From contig NZ_KB913029.1 of NCBI RefSeq assembly GCF_000384115.1, positions 4,501,057 through 4,565,056 of the forward strand: a stretch of DNA of 64,000 bases. The letters are read 5' to 3'. Made by a program: the position numbers and the translations under genes. This document shows, in pieces, positions 36,516 through 44,598 of this stretch (within the stretch, counting starts at the first letter, position 1; each line of letters begins with the position of its first letter). The notes beneath the pieces were generated by a model. That model saw only the letters and a list, made by a program, of their open reading frames with translations. It was not told the DNA's origin and did no database searches. The DNA is from Sporichthya polymorpha DSM 43042. GTDB taxonomy: Bacteria; Actinomycetota; Actinomycetes; Sporichthyales; Sporichthyaceae.

Positions 36516-36902
36516 TCATGCCGTCCGCGCGCTCTCGTTCGCGAGCCCGGTGACGAGGCGGTGGGCGTCGAGCGGGCCGAGGCCGCCGGCGAGGACGCCG
36601 CAGACACGGTGCAGTCCGAGCCCGCCGAGCTGGTTGCGGGCCTCGACCTCGGTGCCGGGGTCGCAGATCAGCGCGATCTCGGCGTTGCCGCAGAACGCGA
36701 GCGTGGCCTGCAGCGCGAAGGGCCCGTCCAGCGCGATGTTGACCGAGCCGGGCCAGTGCCCCGCCGCGAACCGCTCGGCGTCCCGGGTGTCGAGGACCAC
36801 CGCTCCCCGCGCCTGCGCCTCCAGCAGCGCCGACCGGCTCAGCGAGAGCACCGGGGCGTCGAGGTCGAAGCCGAGACAGGGGCTGACGGCGGTGACGGTC
36901 AT
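36516..36902 (-). CDS. Rhodanese-like domain protein
   Basis: A 128-residue single rhodanese domain: GAVVLDTRDAERFAAGHWPG, then SVNIALDGPFALQATLAFC and an active-site loop IALICDPGTEVEARNQL with the candidate sulfur-carrying Cys in ICDPG, and a LHRVCGVLAGGL ending. The loop is one residue off the classic CxxxxR, as in the domains fused to MBL-fold persulfide dioxygenases. ATG 36902 has an AGGAGG site. A dyad operator candidate sits 36 bp upstream. The likely role is sulfane-sulfur handling in the cytoplasm. It lies head-to-head with the F420/PPOX gene. Confidence 0.87.
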   Translation of the reverse strand: MTVTAVSPCLGFDLDAPVLSLSRSALLEAQARGAVVLDTRDAERFAAGHWPGSVNIALDGPFALQATLAFCGNAEIALICDPGTEVEARNQLGGLGLHRVCGVLAGGLGPLDAHRLVTGLANESARTA

Positions 36903-36937
36903 CGGGTCCTCCTGGATGCTGGTGCCAACCCAATTAG

Positions 36938-36957
36938 AGTAACTCGACTTAGTTACT
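36938..36957. promoter_or_regulatory. Dyad operator candidate between rhodanese and PPOX genes
   Basis: AGTAAC and GTTACT form a perfect 6-bp inverted repeat with 8-nt spacing, in an AT-rich pocket (36931-36960) of an otherwise GC-rich region. The spacing suits a dimeric ArsR/TetR-type repressor. The regulator itself is not in view. Confidence 0.45.
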
Positions 36958-37031
36958 TTGCAATGGTCCCGTCGGGGCGTGTCGTAGGTTTTCGATCCGT
37001 GGAGCGAGCTCGAGTACGGAAGGCCTCTCAC

Positions 37032-37424
37032 GTGCTGGCGATCGACGACCGCGACCTCGTCGCGTTCTGGCAGGAGCGGCACCTGTGCACGCTCACGACC
37101 CTGCGCGCCGACGGCCGACCCCACGTCGTGCCCGTGGGCGCGACGCTGGACCCCGAGGCCGGGCTCGCGCGGATCATCGCCGGCCGGACGTCCCTCAAGG
37201 TCCGCCACGTCGCCGCGGCCGGGCCCGCGGGCGCGCCGGTCGCCGTGTGCCAGGTCGACGGCCGCCGCTGGTCGACGATCGAGGGGACGGCCACGATCGG
37301 CGAGTCCCCCGAACAGGTCGAGGAGGCCTGCCGCCGGTACGCCGAGCGCTACCGCGAGCCCCGGCCCAACCCGGAGCGCATCGTGATGCTGATCCGCGTC
37401 GACCGGATCGTCGGGAACGTATGA
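37032..37424 (+). CDS. PPOX-class F420-dependent/pyridoxamine-oxidase-like protein
   Basis: A 130-residue split-barrel protein: LAIDDRDLVAFWQERHLCTL, then TTLRADGRPHVVPVGATLD, ARIIAGRTSLKVRHVAAAGP, VAVCQVDGRRWSTIEGTATI and an ERIVMLIRVDRIVGNV ending. These match the PPOX-class family that often binds F420. GTG 37032 with a GGAAGG site is chosen; frames upstream are not family-like. It overlaps cobL by 4 bp (ATGA), so it is co-expressed with the corrin genes. A link to corrin or flavin/deazaflavin redox chemistry is possible but not shown. Confidence 0.85.
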   Translation: MLAIDDRDLVAFWQERHLCTLTTLRADGRPHVVPVGATLDPEAGLARIIAGRTSLKVRHVAAAGPAGAPVAVCQVDGRRWSTIEGTATIGESPEQVEEACRRYAERYREPRPNPERIVMLIRVDRIVGNV

Positions 37425-38638
37425 GCACCGGGCCGGTCACGGTCGTCGGCATCGGCGCCGACGGGTGGGACGGCCTGGCCGCGACCTCGCAGGCGGCCGT
37501 TCGCGCCGCGGAGGTCGTCGTCGGCGGTCGGCGCCACCTGACCTACCTGCCGCCGGACGTGACCGCCGAGCGCGTGCCGCTGCCGACTCCCCTGGTCCCG
37601 GCGCTGCCGGGCCTGCTCGCTGCTCACGCCGGGCGGTCGCTGTGCCTGCTGGCCAGCGGCGACCCGATGTTCTTCGGGATCGGAGCGACGCTGGTCCGCG
37701 AGGCGCCCGAGGTCCGGTTGCGCGTGCTGCCGCACCCGTCGTCGGCGGCGCTGGCCTGCGCGAAGCTCGGCTGGCCGGCGGAGGACGTCGAGGTCGTGAG
37801 CGCCGTCGGACGCAACCTGGCCGCGGTGCGCGCCGTGCTGGCGCCCGGTCGGCGCCTGCTGGTGCTCTCGTCCGGCTCGCAGACGCCGGACGCGCTGGCG
37901 GCGCTGCTCGTGGACGCCGGTTACGGCGCGAGCCGTCTCGCGGTCCTGTCCCGCCTCGGTTCCCCGGACGGCACCGTCGTGACGGGCACCGCGGCGGGCT
38001 GGGACCCGCCGGCGGGCCGGATCGACGCCCTGAACCTGGTCGCGGTGGCCTGCGGGACGGACGAGGGCGCGACGCCGCTCGGCCGCGTGCCCGGCCTGCC
38101 GGACGAGGCGTACGAGCACGACGGCCAGCTGACCAAGCGCGAGATCCGCGCGGTGACGCTCGCCCGCCTGGTCCCGCTGGCCGGGCAGCTGCTCTGGGAC
38201 GTCGGCGGCGGCGCGGGGAGCATCGGCATCGAGTGGCTGCGCGCGGAGCGGACGGCGCGAGCGATCGCGATCGAGGAGCGCGCCGACCGTGCCGAACGGA
38301 TCGTCGCCAACGCGGCGGCCCTCGGCGTCCCGGACCTGCAGGTGGTCACCGGCGCGGCGCCGGACGCCCTCAAGGACCTGCCCGCCCCCGACGCGGTGTT
38401 CGTCGGCGGCGGCGCGACCGACCCCGGCGTGCTCGAGACGTGCTGGGATGCCCTGCGGCCCGGCGGCCGGCTGGTCGTCAACGCCGTCACGCTGCAGACC
38501 GAGGCGCTCGTCGTCGCGCGGCAGGCCGAGCTCGGTGGGGACCTCGTTCGGCTCGCGATCTCCCGCACCGCGCCGGTCGGCGGGTTCACCGTCTGGCGGC
38601 CGGCGGCTCCCGTCACGCAGTGGACGGTCGTCAAGTGA
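37421..38638 (+). CDS. cobL: Precorrin-6Y C5,15-methyltransferase (decarboxylating) CobL
   Basis: A 405-residue fusion of CbiE-like and CbiT-like halves; it methylates C-5 and C-15 and decarboxylates precorrin-6B. The CbiE half (about 1-215) has VTVVGIGADGWDGLAATSQA, LCLLASGDPMFFGIGATL and VEVVSAVGRN. The CbiT half (about 225-405) has HDGQLTKREIRAVTLARLVP, LLWDVGGGAGSIGIEWLRAE (SAM-binding glycine loop), DAVFVGGGATDPGVLE and RLVVNAVTLQTE. It is flanked by 4-bp overlaps with the PPOX gene and cobM. Confidence 0.95.
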   Translation: MSTGPVTVVGIGADGWDGLAATSQAAVRAAEVVVGGRRHLTYLPPDVTAERVPLPTPLVPALPGLLAAHAGRSLCLLASGDPMFFGIGATLVREAPEVRLRVLPHPSSAALACAKLGWPAEDVEVVSAVGRNLAAVRAVLAPGRRLLVLSSGSQTPDALAALLVDAGYGASRLAVLSRLGSPDGTVVTGTAAGWDPPAGRIDALNLVAVACGTDEGATPLGRVPGLPDEAYEHDGQLTKREIRAVTLARLVPLAGQLLWDVGGGAGSIGIEWLRAERTARAIAIEERADRAERIVANAAALGVPDLQVVTGAAPDALKDLPAPDAVFVGGGATDPGVLETCWDALRPGGRLVVNAVTLQTEALVVARQAELGGDLVRLAISRTAPVGGFTVWRPAAPVTQWTVVK

Positions 38639-39378
38639 CCGTGCACTTCATCGGCGCCGGCCCCGGCGCCGCGGACCTCATGACGTTGCGGGGCCGGGAC
38701 CTGATCGCCGCCTCCCCCGTGTGCCTGTACGCCGGGAGTCTGGTGCCGCCGGAGGTGCTCACCTGGTGCCCGCCCGGCGCGCGCCTCGTGGACACGGCGA
38801 ACCTCGACCTCGACGCGATCACCGCGGAGCTCGTGGCCGCACACGCCGCGGGTCAGGACGTGGCACGGCTGCACTCCGGGGACCCGTCGCTGTACTCGGC
38901 GATGGCCGAGCAGATGCGCCGCCTCGACGAGGCGGGCGTGCCCTACGACGTGACTCCCGGCGTCCCTGCCTACGCGGCGGCCGCCGCCGCGCTGGCGCGG
39001 GAGCTGACCGTGCCGGGCGTCGGCCAGTCGGTGCTGCTGAGCCGGATCTCGGCGGCGTCGACGCCGATGCCGCCGGGCGAGGACCTCGCCTCGCTGGCCC
39101 GGACGCGGACGACGCTCGTCCTGCACCTGGCCGTGCAGCGCATCGAGCAGGTCGTGGCCGCACTGACGCCCGAGTACGGCCCGGACGCTCCGGTCGCCGT
39201 CGTGGCCCGGGCCAGCCGGCCGGACGAACTGATCCTGCGCGGGACGCTCGCCGACATCGCGGAGACCGTCCGGGCCGCCGGGGTCGTGCGCACGGCGGTG
39301 ATCATCGTGGGCAACGTCCTGACGGCGAATCAGTTCAGCGACAGCCACCTGTACTCGACCACGCGCTGCCGCTCCTGA
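38635..39378 (+). CDS. cobM: Precorrin-4 C11-methyltransferase CobM
   Basis: A 247-residue uroporphyrin-III-C-methyltransferase-fold enzyme of cobalamin synthesis. Segments: VHFIGAGPGAADLMTLRGRD, LIAASPVCLYAGSLVPPEVL, DVARLHSGDPSLYSAMAEQM, YDVTPGVPAYAAAAAALARE, ELTVPGVGQSVLLSRISAAS, and TTLVLHLAVQRIEQVVAAL, ending HLYSTTRCRS. The GTG at 38635 overlaps the cobL stop (GTGA). It methylates C-11 of precorrin-4. The gene ends one base into cobK (TGATG). Confidence 0.95.
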   Translation: MTVHFIGAGPGAADLMTLRGRDLIAASPVCLYAGSLVPPEVLTWCPPGARLVDTANLDLDAITAELVAAHAAGQDVARLHSGDPSLYSAMAEQMRRLDEAGVPYDVTPGVPAYAAAAAALARELTVPGVGQSVLLSRISAASTPMPPGEDLASLARTRTTLVLHLAVQRIEQVVAALTPEYGPDAPVAVVARASRPDELILRGTLADIAETVRAAGVVRTAVIIVGNVLTANQFSDSHLYSTTRCRS

Positions 39379-40115
39379 TGCGGACCGTCCTGATCCTGGG
39401 CGGCACGTCCGAGGCGCGGGCGCTGGCGGCCGCCCTGGCCGACGACGGTCGCTGGCGGGTCGTCAGTTCGCTGGCGGGGCGGGTCAGTTCCCCCGCGCTG
39501 CCGGTCGGAGAGGTGCGCATCGGTGGGTTCGGTGGTCCGGAGAAGCTGGCGGAATGGCTCACCGAGCACGACGTCGCCGCGGTCGTCGACGCCACGCATC
39601 CGTTCGCCGCGCGGATCTCGGCGTCCGCGGCCCAGGCGGCCCCGGCCGCGAGGGTGCCGCTGCTGATGCTCCGGCGTCCGGGCTGGACCGCGGGTCCGGA
39701 GGACGCGTGGCACCGGGTGCCGGACATGCCCGCCGCGGCGGCCGCGGTCGCCGCTTCGCACGGGCCTGTCCTGCTGACGACCGGGCGAGGCGGTCTCGCC
39801 GTCTTCGCCGATCTGCCGCACCGGTTCGTGATCCGGGCCGTCGACCCGCCGGATCCCCCGCTGCCGGCCGACGCGGTCGTCCTGCTCGCCCGCGGGCCCT
39901 ACACGCTCGACGGCGAACGCGCGCTGCTGCGCGAGCACGGCGTCCGGACCCTCGTCACCAAGGACAGCGGCGGGGCGATGACCGCGGCGAAGCTCACCGC
40001 GGCGCGCGAGCTCGGCGTCCGGGTCGTGATGGTCGACCGGCCGCCGGCCCCCGCGGGGGTTCCGACGGTCGCCGACGCCGCCGACGTCCTCGCGTGGCTG
40101 AACGCGCTCAGCTAG
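39378..40115 (+). CDS. cobK: Precorrin-6A reductase CobK
   Basis: A 245-residue NADPH-dependent reductase producing precorrin-6B. Typical segments: RTVLILGGTSEARALAAALA, SSLAGRV, VRIGGFGGPEKLAEWLTEHD, AAVVDATHPFAARISASAAQ, LTTGRGGLAVFADLP and VRTLVTKDSGGAMTAAKLTA. The KDSGG motif is characteristic. The ATG at 39378 shares one base with the cobM stop. Its 3' end overlaps the convergent SDR-like gene by 8 bp, with no terminator visible between them. Confidence 0.94.
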   Translation: MRTVLILGGTSEARALAAALADDGRWRVVSSLAGRVSSPALPVGEVRIGGFGGPEKLAEWLTEHDVAAVVDATHPFAARISASAAQAAPAARVPLLMLRRPGWTAGPEDAWHRVPDMPAAAAAVAASHGPVLLTTGRGGLAVFADLPHRFVIRAVDPPDPPLPADAVVLLARGPYTLDGERALLREHGVRTLVTKDSGGAMTAAKLTAARELGVRVVMVDRPPAPAGVPTVADAADVLAWLNALS

Positions 40116-41067
40116 GGGTCTTGTCGCCCGACTCGCTGGCTTCGGCCGAGGCGTCGTCCGCGGTCTCGGCGTCCTGGCCCCGGCGCCGCTTCTCCTTCGG
40201 CGGCTTGGGCTCCTTGACCTTCTTCGCCTTCTCCTCCTTGGCCGCCGCCTTCGCGGCGGCCTTGTCCTCGGCCGGCTTGTCCTGAGCAGCCATCAGCTCG
40301 GTCAGGAACTCGGCGAAGGTCTGGTGGCCGACGAGCCGGTCCGGGGAGAGGTGCCAGCCCTCGCGGTAGCCGGCGTAGAGCTTGCCGCGCTTACGGACCG
40401 GGACCAGCTTCCGCTTCTTGCCGACCACGTTCAGCCAGTAGGCGGTGAGGTCCTCGGCGTCGATGATCTCCGGGCCACCGACGTCGGGCAGTTGGTGCGC
40501 CTGCATCGGGGTGCAGAGGTCGACGAGCCGGTTGGCGACGTCCTCGGCCGCAATCGGCTGGTAGCTGGTGTCGGCCGGGACGAACATCCACGGCTTGCGG
40601 CTCGCGCGGCGCAGCGCGGCGTCGAGGTGCTCGTGCAGGTGCCCGACGCGGACGACCGTCCACGGCAGCTCGCTGTCGGCGAGCAGGCGCTCGATCGCGC
40701 GGCGGTCGCGGTAGGCGGCGTCCTCGATACGGTCGGCGCCGATCATCGACGGGTACACGATGTGGGGCTTGTCCGCCCGGGTCGCGGCGATCAGGAGCTG
40801 CGCCGCGGCCTCGACGTCGTGGCCCGGGACGCTCGCGCAGTGGACGACGATGCCCACGCCCTCGAGCGCCTTCGCCAGGCCGTGGCCGGTACGCAGGTCA
40901 CCGACGAACCAGTCCGGCCAGTCGGGAAGCTTCGGGGTGCCGGGCTCGACACCGGGCCGGTCCTTGCGGCTGAGCACCCGGACGTCCCGGCCCGCGGCGA
41001 CCAGCTTCCGGACGAGCTTGCGTCCCACGGTCCCGGTCCCGCCGGTCACCAGGATCGCCGCGCTCAT
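40108..41067 (-). CDS. NAD(P)-binding SDR/epimerase-like protein with charged C-terminal tail
   Basis: A 319-residue atypical SDR of the NmrA/YbjT-like kind. The Rossmann motif AAILVTGGTGTVGRKLVRKL is followed by GRDVRVLSRK, FVGDLRTG, VVHCASVP and HIVYPSMIGADRI. There is no YxxxK. After about residue 265 comes a 50-residue Lys/Ala/Glu/Pro-rich tail (DKAAAKAAAKEEKAKKVKEP) and an acidic end, probably disordered and possibly for nucleic-acid or protein contact. An AAAGG site precedes ATG 41067. It lies in the middle of the cob region but has no obvious link to it. Confidence 0.85.
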   Translation of the reverse strand: MSAAILVTGGTGTVGRKLVRKLVAAGRDVRVLSRKDRPGVEPGTPKLPDWPDWFVGDLRTGHGLAKALEGVGIVVHCASVPGHDVEAAAQLLIAATRADKPHIVYPSMIGADRIEDAAYRDRRAIERLLADSELPWTVVRVGHLHEHLDAALRRASRKPWMFVPADTSYQPIAAEDVANRLVDLCTPMQAHQLPDVGGPEIIDAEDLTAYWLNVVGKKRKLVPVRKRGKLYAGYREGWHLSPDRLVGHQTFAEFLTELMAAQDKPAEDKAAAKAAAKEEKAKKVKEPKPPKEKRRRGQDAETADDASAEASESGDKTPS

Positions 41068-41131
41068 CGTCCGCCTTTCCGTGCATTTGCCCGGGCCGCT
41101 GCGCACCGGGTCCACTGCGTAGTCTGCCTCC

Positions 41132-41479
41132 ATGATCGTCGCTGGTGTCGCACGCCGCCCCTCGACCCTGGTCGCTGTCGGTCTCCTGGGAGGATTCGCA
41201 GCTGCCCAGCTGACCGGGATCCGCCCCCTGGGCGCGCTGATCTTCGCCGCCGCCGGCGCCGCCGCGGTGCCGGGCTTCCTCCGCTCCGTCGGGCGGGCCC
41301 GCACTGCCGCGCTGGGCGGCACCTACGTCGCCGCCCTCGTCGGGTCCCACCCCCTCGCTCACCTGATCGGCACCTGGCCCGCCGTCCTGACCGTCACCGC
41401 CGCCATGGCCGGGGTCTCCGAGGTGGCGCTCCGCTCCCAGCCCGATCGCCCTCGCCTCGCCGGGGGCATCACCAGGTGA
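41132..41479 (+). CDS. Small membrane protein, leaderless
   Basis: A 115-residue hydrophobic protein with three to four predicted membrane helices (about 10-28, 32-50, 60-75 and 80-98). The ATG at 41132 follows the -10 hexamer TAGTCT (41119-41124) by 7 nt, implying a leaderless mRNA. It is divergent from the SDR-like gene. The family is not recognised, and no charged or catalytic motif is seen. Confidence 0.65.
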   Translation: MIVAGVARRPSTLVAVGLLGGFAAAQLTGIRPLGALIFAAAGAAAVPGFLRSVGRARTAALGGTYVAALVGSHPLAHLIGTWPAVLTVTAAMAGVSEVALRSQPDRPRLAGGITR

Positions 41480-41564
41480 CGAGGGGCTCGCCCCGCGGGC
41501 TTCCGATCCCTAACGCACCGTCAGAAAGTAGTGACAGCAGAGACAAATGAGGTCTTGACAGCAC

Positions 41565-41593
41565 TAGAACATGTGTTCGAACCCGGGTAGAAT
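41565..41593 (+). promoter_or_regulatory. LexA SOS box and leaderless promoter of the DUF222 gene
   Basis: TAGAACATGTGTTCGA (41565-41580) matches the actinobacterial LexA consensus TCGAAC-N4-GTTCGA with one mismatch. The -10 TAGAAT (41588-41593) lies 6 nt before the ATG at 41600. LexA binding would cover the -35 region. Confidence 0.82.
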
Positions 41594-41599
41594 CGTGGC

Positions 41600-43000
41600 A
41601 TGTCCGCAGGGGTGGGGACGCATCCGGCACTGGCACTGGTCGCCAGTGTCGTTGAGGACGTCCGCAAGGTCGCGGCGATGCTCACCGCGGACGAGGTCTG
41701 GACGCTCACCGACGCGGATCTGGAGCTGATGATCCGCGCGCAGTCGCAGTTGGACTCCGCGGTCGCGGCGGTCGGGGTGCGGGCGGTGCGGGAGGCCGAT
41801 GTCCGCGGGCTCTCGCTGGCCGACGGGAAGATCTCGACCGCGGTCTGGCTGGGACAGAAGCTGAACCTGCACCCGGCCGAGGCACGGGCGCGGGTCAAGG
41901 ACGCCGACATCCTGTCCCGCAAAGGCACCGCGACGGTGCAAGCGCTCGCCGACGGCAAGCTCAACAAAGACCAGGCCCGGGCGGTCGCGCGGAGTCTGCG
42001 CAAGATCGAACCGGTCGGCTCCGCCTCGGAACTCGCGAAAGCGGAGACGTTCCTGCTGGCCAAGGCCCACGACGCCGACCCCTCCGGGATCCTGCGCCTG
42101 GGCAAGCACATCGAAGAGGTCATCGACGAGGACGGCAAACCCCCGGCACCCGATCCTGACGACCCGGACGGCAACGCCCCCGCGGAGTCCAAGCGGGCCG
42201 CCCGGGCCCAGCGCAAGCGCTCGCTCACGCTCACCGACCTCGGGAACGGGCTGCACCGCATCCGCGGTGAACTGACCGACGAGGTCGCCGCCCTGGTCAA
42301 GACCGCCCTCGACCCCCTCGCCGCACCCCGACCCGCCGTGAACGGCCAACGGGACGAACGCTCAGCACCCCAGCGCCGCCACGACGCCCTCGGGGACGTG
42401 TTCCGCCAATTCCTCCGCTTCGGGGACCTGCCCCCGTCCCACGGCGTCCGGCCACACCTGCACGTCACCGCGAGCGTGGAGACGATGGCCGGGGACACCG
42501 GGCACCCCTTCGCGAGGACCGCGACCGGTGAAGATCTGGACATCGCCACCGTGCAGCGGATCGCCTGCGATGCCGGGATCACCCCGATCGTGGCCAACAC
42601 CCTCGGGGTGCCGTTGGCGATGGGCCGCGAGGTCCGCACCGCCACCCCCGCCCAGTGGTCCGCCCTGGTCGCGCGCGACATCGGGTGCATCGGCGAGGGA
42701 TGTACCCGTCCCGCCGCGTGGTGCGAAGCGCACCATATTGAGTGGTGGGACCGGGACGAGGGCCCGACCGACGTGGACAAGATGGCCCTGGTCTGCTCCC
42801 ACGAACACTATCTGATCCACCATCAGGGCTGGGGCGTGCGGATGGCCGCCGACGGCCACCCAGAAATGATTCCCCCGAAGTGGGTGGACAAGGAGCAACG
42901 ACCCCGACGCAACGCGCACTGGCAACTCGTCCGCGACGGGCTCAAGGTTCCACCCGAGGACCCGGATCCACCCCCACCAAATTCGCCCCGGCGCGAGTAG
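41600..43000 (+). CDS. DUF222/13E12-type HNH endonuclease-domain protein
   Basis: A 466-residue protein: helical DUF222 domain (about 20-300; LELMIRAQSQLDSAVAAVGV, LHPAEARARVKDADILSRKG, LTLTDLGNGLHRIRGELTDE) and a C-terminal HNH domain (about 355-420; IGCIGEGCTRPAAWCEAHHI, then a CSHEHYLIHHQGW segment). The zinc-type Cys pairs and the HHI His pair are kept. The central Asn of HNH appears to be Lys (DVDKMALVC), so cleavage ability is uncertain. Families of this kind are multi-copy in mycobacteria and relatives. It is controlled by a LexA box and made from a leaderless mRNA, suggesting induction by DNA damage. Confidence 0.9.
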   Translation: MSAGVGTHPALALVASVVEDVRKVAAMLTADEVWTLTDADLELMIRAQSQLDSAVAAVGVRAVREADVRGLSLADGKISTAVWLGQKLNLHPAEARARVKDADILSRKGTATVQALADGKLNKDQARAVARSLRKIEPVGSASELAKAETFLLAKAHDADPSGILRLGKHIEEVIDEDGKPPAPDPDDPDGNAPAESKRAARAQRKRSLTLTDLGNGLHRIRGELTDEVAALVKTALDPLAAPRPAVNGQRDERSAPQRRHDALGDVFRQFLRFGDLPPSHGVRPHLHVTASVETMAGDTGHPFARTATGEDLDIATVQRIACDAGITPIVANTLGVPLAMGREVRTATPAQWSALVARDIGCIGEGCTRPAAWCEAHHIEWWDRDEGPTDVDKMALVCSHEHYLIHHQGWGVRMAADGHPEMIPPKWVDKEQRPRRNAHWQLVRDGLKVPPEDPDPPPPNSPRRE

Positions 43001-43062
43001 GCACGACCGCCCCGGAAGTCTCCACCGTTCAGCCCCTCAAGTGGCACCGAACGGACAGATCT

Positions 43063-43098
43063 ACGCCCGCGTGGCAACCACCCGTGGTTCGCGGGCGT
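43063..43098 (+). terminator. Terminator after the DUF222 gene
   Basis: ACGCCCGCG pairs with CGCGGGCGT, enclosing a second stem AACCAC/GTGGTT with a 4-nt bulge. It lies in the 134-bp gap before the next gene. Confidence 0.6.
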
Positions 43099-43134
43099 CC
43101 GACTCGAGCACCCGTCCGCCCGAATCGGAGACCG

Positions 43135-44598
43135 ATGGCCCGCCGCCGCACCGCCGTGCTCGTGAGCACTCTGCTCGCCGCGTCCACCCTGACGGTCGGA
43201 GGTGCCGATTCGGCCACAGCGTCGGCCAGGACGACCCCGTTCAAGCTGCTCATGAAACTCACAGTCGCGCCGGAGACCACAACCACGGCGCCGGCCTCGA
43301 TGTCGACGTGGACAAAGTCGAGCCTGAGGAAGTGCCGTGATGTCCGTGCCCACGTCCTTGCGGCCGATGCACTGGGCCGGACCCCTAAATCCTGTTCGAC
43401 CCGGAGCTTGACCTGGATCGACCCGTTCACCGGCGCGAAGGTGCGCAGGGCCTCGTCCATGACGGTCGAGCGGCTCGTGCCGATTGAGGAGGCGTGGGAT
43501 TCCGGAGCCTCCCGTTGGGACGCCCGAAGCCGCAACGCCTTCGCCAACGATCTGCTTTTCGATTCCACCCTCGTCGCAGTGACAGGCAAGAGCGCCGCCA
43601 AGCGGAAAGGTCGCGATCCTGCCGGTTGGCTACCCAGGTCCGCGGTCCGGTGTGATTACGTCACCCGGTGGATCAGCGTGAAGTACCGGTGGGGGCTCAG
43701 CGTCGACCGCGCCGAAGCCGACGCCTTGCTCGGTGCGCTAGGCCCCTACGACTGCACGAACCGCAAGATTCCCGCGGTCAAGCGCGCGGCCGTGACACTG
43801 ACCCCCGAGCCCGTGCCGGTGCCGGTGCCGGCCGATCCCCGCTACGACACGTGTCTTGAACTCGTGACCGCAGGGCTTGGTCCTTACCTCGAAGGACGCG
43901 ACGCCGAGTACGCCTGGTACCGCGATGACGATCACGACGGTGAGGCCTGTGCGAGCTACGAGAACGTGCAGTTCAGCCCGAGCAAGGACTGGCGGACCGA
44001 GCGGTACGTAACATCGACGACGCCGGCAATCACTGCTCCCGTCCGGCGACTTCTTCCGCCTCCGGGACAGGCCGGAGCGCCGCGCGGTTACCTCCACGCC
44101 CAGATCGTCGCGGGGTCGACACCGTTCTGGCACAGCGTTCACCCCACGCCGGTCACCGAGGGAGCCGGCACTGTTCGGACCGTTCAGGTGCCGCCCGGCC
44201 TCCTCACCGACGGCGCTTCATACACCCTGCGCACGTGGTCGGGCTACTCCGCCGAGCTCGCGACGACCGCGCCCCCCGACGCCATCGTGACCACCTTCAG
44301 GGTCGATACGTCACCGCCCGGAGCTGTCGAGGCAGCCGCAGTGAGTTTGGACGGTCAGCCCGTAATCACGGCCTCGTCCGCCGCGCCGGACCTCGTGGCC
44401 TTGCGGTTCACCACGAACGGCCGACCGACCGAGCGCGTCAAGACACCGCCCGGCAAGGACATTGCTCATCGCCCGTCCTTTCCGCCCGGCCTGCCGCGGT
44501 ACGTCTGGATCGTGGCCGAGGATCGCGCGGGTCAGTTGAGCGCCGTCACCCAGTTCCACTTCCAGGACCCGCCGCCTGCGGATACCAGCGCGGGGTGA
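43135..44598 (+). CDS. Secreted DUF1524-like (GmrSD C-terminal/HNH-type) protein with excalibur-like segment
   Basis: A 487-residue exported protein; signal peptide about 1-32. Residues ~65-225 follow the DUF1524 pattern of secreted HNH-like nucleases (VERLVPIEEAWDSGASRWDA, RSRNAFANDLLFDSTLVAVT, GRDPAGWLP, CDYVTRWISVKYRWGLSVDR). Where the family has the catalytic DHVVP, this reads ERLVP: the His is replaced by Leu/Arg, so nuclease activity is doubtful. An excalibur-like segment (about 238-285) has Ca-binding YRDDDHDGEACASYE. A C-terminal beta-sandwich domain (about 320-487) looks like an immunoglobulin or fibronectin type. The 3' end overlaps cobIJ by 53 bp. Confidence 0.75.
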   Translation: MARRRTAVLVSTLLAASTLTVGGADSATASARTTPFKLLMKLTVAPETTTTAPASMSTWTKSSLRKCRDVRAHVLAADALGRTPKSCSTRSLTWIDPFTGAKVRRASSMTVERLVPIEEAWDSGASRWDARSRNAFANDLLFDSTLVAVTGKSAAKRKGRDPAGWLPRSAVRCDYVTRWISVKYRWGLSVDRAEADALLGALGPYDCTNRKIPAVKRAAVTLTPEPVPVPVPADPRYDTCLELVTAGLGPYLEGRDAEYAWYRDDDHDGEACASYENVQFSPSKDWRTERYVTSTTPAITAPVRRLLPPPGQAGAPRGYLHAQIVAGSTPFWHSVHPTPVTEGAGTVRTVQVPPGLLTDGASYTLRTWSGYSAELATTAPPDAIVTTFRVDTSPPGAVEAAAVSLDGQPVITASSAAPDLVALRFTTNGRPTERVKTPPGKDIAHRPSFPPGLPRYVWIVAEDRAGQLSAVTQFHFQDPPPADTSAG

